From Ameyamaea chiangmaiensis (GTDB lineage: Bacteria; Pseudomonadota; Alphaproteobacteria; Acetobacterales; Acetobacteraceae): a DNA stretch of 58,811 nt. Positions 53,857 through 58,811 of the stretch are shown here, in pieces (within the stretch, counting starts at the first letter, position 1; each line of letters opens with the position of its first letter). Under the pieces are notes generated by a model, which saw only the letters and a list, made by a program, of their open reading frames with translations, made no database searches and had not been told where the DNA came from. The stretch is from contig NZ_JABXXR010000006.1 of NCBI RefSeq assembly GCF_013376175.1, positions 1-58,811 on the forward strand. The letters run 5' to 3'. The position numbers and the translations under genes are program-made.

Positions 53857-53976
53857 AGCTGTGACACTCCTTCACCAGAATACGTCGACAACCTATCGAC
53901 GCCGCGATCCATTGCCAATCCGCCGCCTTTACAGCTTGCCAAACCGGCCAACTTGCGCGAGATCAGGGACAGCCTG

Positions 53977-54050
53977 CGCGCCCGTAGCTCAATTGGTTAG
54001 AGCGGGCCGCTCATAACGGCTTGGTTGCGGGTTCAAGTCCTGCCGGGCGC
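53977..54050 (+). tRNA. tRNA-Ile(CAT), the lysidine-modified tRNA-Ile2 type
   Basis: A full 74-nt cloverleaf: acceptor GCGCCCG (53977-53983) pairs perfectly with CGGGCGC (54043-54049), discriminator A at 54050. Anticodon loop CTCATAA (54009-54015) with anticodon CAT at 54011-54013; T arm GCGGG-TTCAAGT-CCTGC. The loop and the following GGCTTGGTTGC variable region match tRNA-Ile2 rather than elongator or initiator tRNA-Met, so it should need TilS to read AUA. The 3' CCA is not encoded. Confidence 0.88.
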
Positions 54051-54127
54051 AGGCATCCGACGCCACGCCCCGGCAGCGCCGCCGACCGCACCGCACCCCA
54101 CACCCGCCTTCGGCAGAGGAGCACCCC

Positions 54128-55807
54128 ATGGCCGCTTATCAGTATGTCTATGTCATGAAGGACCTCACCAAGGCCTATCCGGGCGGCCGCGAGGTCTTCA
54201 AGGGCATCACCCTGTCGTTCCTGCCAGGCGTCAAGATCGGCGTGCTGGGTGTCAACGGCGCCGGTAAATCGACCCTGCTCAAGATCATGGCCGGCCTCGA
54301 CAAGGAATACGGCGGCGAAGCATGGGCCGCCGAAGGCGTGCGCGTGGGCTACCTCGAACAGGAACCCAAGCTCGACGAAACCCTCACCGTGGGCGAAAAC
54401 GTGGCACTGGGCTTCGGTGACCTCAAGATCGCCGTCGACCGATTCAACGAGATCTCCATGAAGTTCGCCGAACCTATGGACGACGACGAGATGAACACCC
54501 TTCTCGCCGAACAGGCCGAACTGCAGGAAAAGATCGACGCCGGCGACGGCTGGGACCTCGACCGCAAGACCGAAATCGCGCTCGACGCCCTGCGCTGCCC
54601 ACCCGCCGACAGCCCGGTGACCAAGCTGTCGGGCGGCGAGCGCCGTCGCGTGGCCCTATGCCGCCTGCTGCTCGAAAAACCCGATATCCTTCTGCTGGAC
54701 GAGCCGACCAACCATCTCGACGCGGAAAGCGTCGCGTGGCTCGAACGCACCCTGCGCGACTACGAAGGCACCGTCATGGTCATCACCCATGACCGCTACT
54801 TCCTCGACAACGTCACCAACTGGATTCTCGAAATCGAGCGCGGGCGCGGCTATCCGTTCGAAGGCAACTACTCGTCGTGGCTCGCGCAGAAGCGCAAACG
54901 CCTTGCCCAGGAAGAAAAAGAGGAAAGCAGCCGTCAGCGCGCCCTGGCCGCCGAACAGGAATGGATCGCCTCCAGCCCGAAGGCGCGCCAGACCAAGAGC
55001 AAGGCCCGTATCCAGAAGTACGAGGAAATGCTCGCCGCTTCCAGCGAGCAGGCGACCGGCGCGGCCGATATCGCCATTTCACCCGGCCCCCGCCTGGGCA
55101 ACACCGTGATCGAGGCCGAAGACCTGCGCAAGGCGTTCGGCAACCGCCTCCTGATCGACGATCTCAGCTTCAAGCTGCCTCCGGGCGGCATCGTCGGCGT
55201 GATCGGCCCCAACGGTGCGGGTAAATCGACCCTCTTCAAGATGATCGTAGGCCAGGAAACGCCCGACAGCGGCGAACTGAAGATCGGGGACACCGTCAAG
55301 CTCGGCTACGTCGATCAGTCCCGCAACTCGCTCGACGATGACAAGAGCGTGTGGGAAGAAATCTCCGGCGGAACCGACGTCATCTATCTCGGTAAGCGGG
55401 CCGTGCCGTCGCGTGCCTATGTGGGTGCCTTCAACTTCAAGGGTTCGGACCAGCAAAAGAAAGTCGGCATCCTGTCAGGCGGCGAGCGCAATCGCGTCCA
55501 TCTCGCCAAGATGCTCCGCAAGGAAAGCAACGTCATCCTGCTCGACGAACCGACCAACGACCTCGACGTCGACACGCTGCGTGCGCTCGAAGACGCCTTG
55601 GCCGAATTTGCCGGCTGCGCGGTCATCATCAGCCATGATCGGTGGTTCCTGGATCGCCTCGCAACCCATATCCTGGCCTTCGAAGGCGACAGCCACGTCG
55701 AATGGTTCGAAGGGAACTTCCAGGCTTATGAAGAGGACAAACGCCGCCGCCTTGGCCCCGATGCCACCGAACCCGGACGCATCAAGTATCGCCCGCTCGC
55801 CCGCTGA
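54128..55807 (+). CDS. ettA: Energy-dependent translational throttle protein EttA (ABC-F)
   Basis: 559 residues, the EttA length. Two ATPase domains: Walker [10 protein letters not shown] (~40) and GPNGAGKST (~361), signatures [13 protein letters not shown] (~163) and [13 protein letters not shown] (~447), and Walker [14 protein letters not shown] (~183) and [13 protein letters not shown] (~470). The linker (~240-300) holds the PtIM-type Lys/Arg-rich helices. EttA binds the ribosomal E site and gates entry into elongation. AGGAG precedes ATG. It is 77 nt after the tRNA gene. Confidence 0.96.
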   Translation: MAAYQYVYVMKDLTKAYPGGREVFKGITLSFLPGVKIGVLGVNGAGKSTLLKIMAGLDKEYGGEAWAAEGVRVGYLEQEPKLDETLTVGENVALGFGDLKIAVDRFNEISMKFAEPMDDDEMNTLLAEQAELQEKIDAGDGWDLDRKTEIALDALRCPPADSPVTKLSGGERRRVALCRLLLEKPDILLLDEPTNHLDAESVAWLERTLRDYEGTVMVITHDRYFLDNVTNWILEIERGRGYPFEGNYSSWLAQKRKRLAQEEKEESSRQRALAAEQEWIASSPKARQTKSKARIQKYEEMLAASSEQATGAADIAISPGPRLGNTVIEAEDLRKAFGNRLLIDDLSFKLPPGGIVGVIGPNGAGKSTLFKMIVGQETPDSGELKIGDTVKLGYVDQSRNSLDDDKSVWEEISGGTDVIYLGKRAVPSRAYVGAFNFKGSDQQKKVGILSGGERNRVHLAKMLRKESNVILLDEPTNDLDVDTLRALEDALAEFAGCAVIISHDRWFLDRLATHILAFEGDSHVEWFEGNFQAYEEDKRRRLGPDATEPGRIKYRPLAR

Positions 55808-55841
55808 CACGTATGGCCGGGGGCACGACTGATCCCCGGCC

Positions 55842-56342
55842 ATGACCGCCCTGCGTCAACTCCGTACCCCCCGCCTTATCGTCAGTCCTGTCACCTGGCA
55901 GGACATTGACGAGGTCGCGCGCCTGAAAGCCGACCCCGGCGCCTTTGGCCTGATGCTCGGCGGCGTCCGGACCCGGGCCCAGTCCGAGGCCGACATGGCC
56001 GACGACCTCGCCCTCTGGGCCCGGCGGCGCGTCGGCATGTTCACCATCCACGAAAATGGGCGCTTCGTCGGCATCACCGGACTGCACGAACGGCCGGACG
56101 GGCGCGGCATGGGCCTGCGCTTCGCTCTCTGGCCATGGGCCACAGGCCGCGGCCTCGCGCGCGAGGCCGCGGCTGCCGTGCTGAACTATGCGCATGACGA
56201 AGGACTGCCGCGGGTCATCGCCGTGGCACGCGAGACCAATATCGCCTCAAGAACCATCCTCGGCGGCATCGGCATGCGCGTCTGCGATCGCTTCGACCGC
56301 GACGGACACAGCATGCTCGTCTTCGAGAGCGTCAGAGGCTAA
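55842..56342 (+). CDS. GNAT family N-acetyltransferase (RimJ/L-like)
   Basis: 166 residues. RQLRTPRLIVSPVTWQDIDE opens the protein as in RimJ/RimL-type GNATs, the acetyl-CoA loop region is ATGRGLAREAAAAVLNYAHD (~102-121), and NIASRTILGGIGMRVCDRFD closes the fold. It acetylates an amine, perhaps a ribosomal protein N-terminus or small molecule. It lies 34 nt after ettA on the same strand, so cotranscription is likely. Confidence 0.88.
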   Translation: MTALRQLRTPRLIVSPVTWQDIDEVARLKADPGAFGLMLGGVRTRAQSEADMADDLALWARRRVGMFTIHENGRFVGITGLHERPDGRGMGLRFALWPWATGRGLAREAAAAVLNYAHDEGLPRVIAVARETNIASRTILGGIGMRVCDRFDRDGHSMLVFESVRG

Positions 56343-56365
56343 AGGACCACCCCCCATAGACAAAA

Positions 56366-56387
56366 GGCCGCCTCATCCGAGACGGCC
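56366..56387 (-). terminator. Possible terminator of mlaA-mlaC
   Basis: GGCCG (56366-56370) pairs with CGGCC (56383-56387), with CTC/GAG extending it past one mismatch. On the minus strand TTTT follows. It lies 41 nt after the mlaC stop between convergent genes. Confidence 0.5.
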
Positions 56388-56428
56388 CCGCCAGAGGTCC
56401 AAAATCGCCGGGCCCTTTCGCCCGCCGT

Positions 56429-57064
56429 TCAGTCGTTGCGCGACACCTGCTTCTGCAACGCCTTGATCAGCGCGCTCACCTGGCCACCATTCTGCGCGAT
56501 ATAGCTCGCATAGTCGCCACGTTGGGTCAGACGCAGGCTGGCGCCTTCACCCTTGAGATCGACGACTTTCGGCGATCCCGATTGCGTGCTGATCTCCAGC
56601 TGAACGTTGGCAGGCGGGTTGCCGGGACGATTGATGACGCCATCAACCAGTTCATCACCATCCTGGCTGATGGTGTTCCCGATCGTGAACGTGACACCCT
56701 GATAGTCGCCGACCATCCGCTCGGACACGGCGTTGATCATGACCTTGTGGAACAGCTGCAGGAACTGCGCCCGCTCGTCCGGCGTCGCCACCTTCCAGTA
56801 GCGTCCCAGACAATAACGGCCGATCGAATCGACATCGATATTCTGCTGGATCAACGGCTCCAGCGCGGCCTTCTTGGCGGACGACGACTGCTTGCTGTTG
56901 ATGATCGCAACCAGCTGATCGCCGAAATGCTGGACGAAATCATGCGCCGAGCCCGACGCCGCGTGGCCCGGAACCGCACCACCACCTGCCAGAAGACCAC
57001 CGATGACCACGAGCCCGAGCGCGCGGCGACGGAAGGCAACGGACCGGAAGAACGTAGAACCCAT
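56429..57064 (-). CDS. mlaC: MlaC-type phospholipid-binding protein (Ttg2D/HpnM family)
   Basis: 211 residues from ATG 57064 with AGGAC upstream; a TTG at 57085 that overlaps the mlaA stop is the alternative. A signal peptide (cleavage near GHA) precedes the MlaC fold: AALEPLIQQNIDVDSIGRYC near residue 60, YWKVATPDERAQFLQLFHKV, and a C-terminal RLTQRGDYASYIAQNGG. It ferries phospholipid (or hopanoid-linked lipid, in HpnM) between MlaA and the inner-membrane Mla complex. The hpnL/hpnN genes elsewhere in the window leave the HpnM reading open. Confidence 0.88.
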   Translation of the reverse strand: MGSTFFRSVAFRRRALGLVVIGGLLAGGGAVPGHAASGSAHDFVQHFGDQLVAIINSKQSSSAKKAALEPLIQQNIDVDSIGRYCLGRYWKVATPDERAQFLQLFHKVMINAVSERMVGDYQGVTFTIGNTISQDGDELVDGVINRPGNPPANVQLEISTQSGSPKVVDLKGEGASLRLTQRGDYASYIAQNGGQVSALIKALQKQVSRND

Positions 57065-57081
57065 GTCTGACTTGTCCTGCT

Positions 57082-57894
57082 TCAATTGTACCAGTCGGGC
57101 GTCGTGGCCCGATGGTCGTTCTTGATCGCTTCGGCCTGGGCACGGCGCTGCTGCTGATACGCGCTGCGAATGAACGCATACGGGTCGAGCGCGTCACGCT
57201 GCACCTGATCGAAGGCGTCGATCGAATTTGCCGCGCCGTTGATTATACCGGCAATATTATAAGCCCAGTTGAAAGTTAAAAGGCCGTAACCCCGCGGCAC
57301 GTAGTTCCACGGCGACAGACCTACATCGATACCATACCCCGCCGAGTCGCGGAACGACGAGGGCCCCATGCCCGGCAGGAACAGATAGGGGCCCGAGGGC
57401 ACGCCCCACGTCGCCAGGACCAGACCCGCGTCATCGTCATGATGGGGATAGCCCAGCATCTTGGCGACATCGATCAAACCACCAACGCCCGCCGTCATAT
57501 TGACTGTCCAACGGACAAACGCGTCGCCCGCCCGACGGGGACGGCCGGCGCCCACGTCCGTGAAGAAGACGATCGGCTCGTTCATCGTCTGCACCATATC
57601 GCCCAGCGCGTCGCGCACCGGCGACGGCACCGCCCAAATATAGGCCTTACCCACCGGCCTGAAGGCATACTTGTACACCTTCATGTTCAGATTATACATC
57701 TTCCGGTTGAGCGGCTCGTACTTGTCGTTGGCCTCCCGGTAGTCGGCCAGCGCGTCCGGGTCGGTCGGCTTGGGCGTCGTCAGAGGACCGCAGGCCGCTG
57801 AGGCCAGCACAGCCGCCATCGTCGCCGTCCGGACGGCTCCGCGTGCAAACCCCGGGCGGACAGGAAAGAATTTCGTCAGGGTTACAGCGCGCAT
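57082..57894 (-). CDS. mlaA: MlaA/VacJ outer-membrane lipoprotein
   Basis: 270 residues from ATG 57894, chosen for the GAGGACGAGG just upstream; ATG 57912 or GTG 57936 are possible. The lipobox is SAAC (Cys near residue 35). It has the MlaA text: DKYEPLNRKMYNLNMKVYKY near 55, PVRDALGDMVQTMNEPIVFF near 90, GLVLATWGVPSGPYLFLPGM near 155 and SFRDSAGYGIDV. MlaA pulls misplaced phospholipid out of the outer leaflet and hands it to MlaC. It is directly upstream of mlaC (17-nt gap). Confidence 0.93.
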   Translation of the reverse strand: MRAVTLTKFFPVRPGFARGAVRTATMAAVLASAACGPLTTPKPTDPDALADYREANDKYEPLNRKMYNLNMKVYKYAFRPVGKAYIWAVPSPVRDALGDMVQTMNEPIVFFTDVGAGRPRRAGDAFVRWTVNMTAGVGGLIDVAKMLGYPHHDDDAGLVLATWGVPSGPYLFLPGMGPSSFRDSAGYGIDVGLSPWNYVPRGYGLLTFNWAYNIAGIINGAANSIDAFDQVQRDALDPYAFIRSAYQQQRRAQAEAIKNDHRATTPDWYN

Positions 57895-58079
57895 CCTCGT
57901 CCTCAACGGCATAGGGTCGGACCACGTCCGGACCAACCCGGGGCAGCCGTCTTTTCATCAACGGTCGTCAGCAAGCCGACATCCCATACTCTCTAGCATG
58001 TGCGCCGCCATCTGCAATCCGTCCGCGCGCCGGGCTAATACGACCGCCACGTGCATCTGTTGCACGACGAACGAAAAAA

Positions 58080-58811
58080 TCACAGTCGCCGGTCGCGCTT
58101 GATCCGGTCCCACGCCGCATTCACGCGCGCCACGCGAACCGTCGCGCGGACCCGCTCCGCCTCTGCCGCACCACGCGCGCTCATCACGTCCGGGTGCAGC
58201 TCCCGCACCAACCGTCGCCACGCGCCGCGCACCTCGTCATCACTGGCGGATGGCATCACTCCCAGTTCGCGATACGCGTCCCCCTCGTCCACCGTGGGTC
58301 GCGCCGCACCGTTCTCCGCCCGGTCCCAGGCCCCCGGGCTCAACCCGAACGCCGCATGCACCCGGTCGAGATACCGCCGCTCGCGCGCATTGATGGCGCC
58401 GTCCGGCGAATCGGCCCGGGCGATCGCAAACAGGACGCCCAGCAGATCTTCCAGCGGCTGCCGGTCGTCGGCGTAGACGCGGCCAAGTTCACGCGCGAAC
58501 ATCTCGTAATCATCGGTACGCGTCCGTGCCTGATCGAACAGACGCCCGATCTCGGCCACATTCTCGCGCGGGATCTGAAAGCGGCCACGAAACGCGTTGA
58601 TCTCCGCCCGATTCACCGGCCCGTCAATCCGTGCAAGCTTGGCCGATAACATCACCAGCGACAGGGCATACAACTGCTCGCGCCGTCCCATCGCCGCCGC
58701 CACTTTGGCCGCCATAAGGGCGGCGGCCCCCGTCGGATCCGGCGCCCGGCGTGACGGCCAGCCATCGCGCCATCCCCCCGGGGGCGACTGCAACAGCGAG
58801 CCCGAGTCGGC
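58080..58811 (-). CDS. TerB-like plus J-domain protein (DjlA-like), N-terminus beyond the window
   Basis: At least 243 residues; the frame is open to the window edge, so the start is not seen. A TerB-like helical domain (~30-145, MAAKVAAAMGRREQLYALSL and RTDDYEMFARELGRVYADD) is joined to a C-terminal J domain (~170-237) with EGDAYRELGVMPSASDDEVR and the HPD motif in LVRELHPDVMS. This is the DjlA-like layout; DjlA has an N-terminal membrane helix that would lie outside the window. The J domain should stimulate DnaK. Confidence 0.82.
   Translation of the reverse strand, partial: ADSGSLLQSPPGGWRDGWPSRRAPDPTGAAALMAAKVAAAMGRREQLYALSLVMLSAKLARIDGPVNRAEINAFRGRFQIPRENVAEIGRLFDQARTRTDDYEMFARELGRVYADDRQPLEDLLGVLFAIARADSPDGAINARERRYLDRVHAAFGLSPGAWDRAENGAARPTVDEGDAYRELGVMPSASDDEVRGAWRRLVRELHPDVMSARGAAEAERVRATVRVARVNAAWDRIKRDRRL

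Noticed and set aside
53977-54050. tRNA gene as the phage attachment site
   Set aside because: It lies nearly 4 kb outside the cassette with gmk, oprB and ppa between, and no duplicate of its 3' end was seen near 31.2 or 50.2 kb.
1-58811. CRISPR arrays, insertion sequences, rRNA genes
   Set aside because: No regularly spaced repeats, transposase-like frames or rRNA-like sequence were noticed.

Overview
The window is high-GC alphaproteobacterial DNA that fits a motile acetic acid bacterium (Acetobacteraceae). Support for this: an adenosylcobalamin-type ribonucleotide reductase, flagellar flgF-flgG-flgA-flgH, hopanoid-associated hpnN and hpnL, a polyol (mannitol-type) dehydrogenase, an OprB-type sugar porin, a NodT-type RND efflux operon, minCDE and mlaA/mlaC. 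The genus is inferred only loosely.

Layout. 1-2.6 kb: 3' end of a class II ribonucleotide reductase, a RidA-family protein and a FemAB/GNAT-like protein. 2.7-3.9 kb: NADP isocitrate dehydrogenase (minus). 4.1-7.4 kb: flagellar rod and ring genes. 7.4-13.8 kb: a regulatory spacer, then a translationally coupled RND permease, adaptor and outer-membrane-factor operon ended by a 13-bp hairpin. 13.9-15.2 kb: trhO and a 40-residue membrane peptide. 15.2-19.0 kb: hpnN and hpnL. 19.2-22.2 kb: entericidin-like lipoprotein, sulfide:quinone reductase-like flavoprotein, DUF3297 protein, glycosyltransferase. 22.4-27.0 kb: ABC exporter, SH3 protein, BaiN-type flavoprotein, GST. 27.2-31.2 kb: minCDE, NUDIX hydrolase, mannitol dehydrogenase. 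50.8-58.8 kb: gmk, oprB, ppa, tRNA-Ile(CAT), ettA, a GNAT, mlaC, mlaA and a partial TerB/J-domain gene.

The accessory part is 31.2-50.2 kb. It is one long minus-strand block of phage morphogenesis genes for a contractile-tailed (myovirus-like) particle. In transcription order it encodes a possible DUF6456-like regulator, a strong terminator, a possible MazF/PemK-like protein, small and large terminase, portal, putative scaffold, major capsid protein, three head/neck proteins, sheath, tube, tail assembly chaperone, a short basic protein in the tape-measure position, U-, X-, D-, V-, W- and J-like baseplate proteins, an unknown 412-residue protein, an I-like protein and a glycine-rich fibre. I see no integrase, repressor, replication gene, holin or endolysin, so this is a packaging-and-particle cassette rather than an obviously autonomous prophage. 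A defective prophage, a satellite that depends on functions elsewhere, or a domesticated gene-transfer-agent-like element are all possible.

Two control devices in the cassette are visible base by base. (1) The tail chaperone has a textbook programmed -1 frameshift: slippery A AAA AAC, a 5-nt spacer and a perfect 11-bp stem, which makes a 160-residue fusion. (2) A perfect 10-bp terminator with a U8 tract ends exactly at the Shine-Dalgarno of the next gene. Expression of that gene, and perhaps of the whole 18-kb late block, would then depend on read-through or antitermination, possibly by the gene just upstream. An AT-rich control region with a 14-nt palindrome and paired 12-nt direct repeats precedes the cassette.
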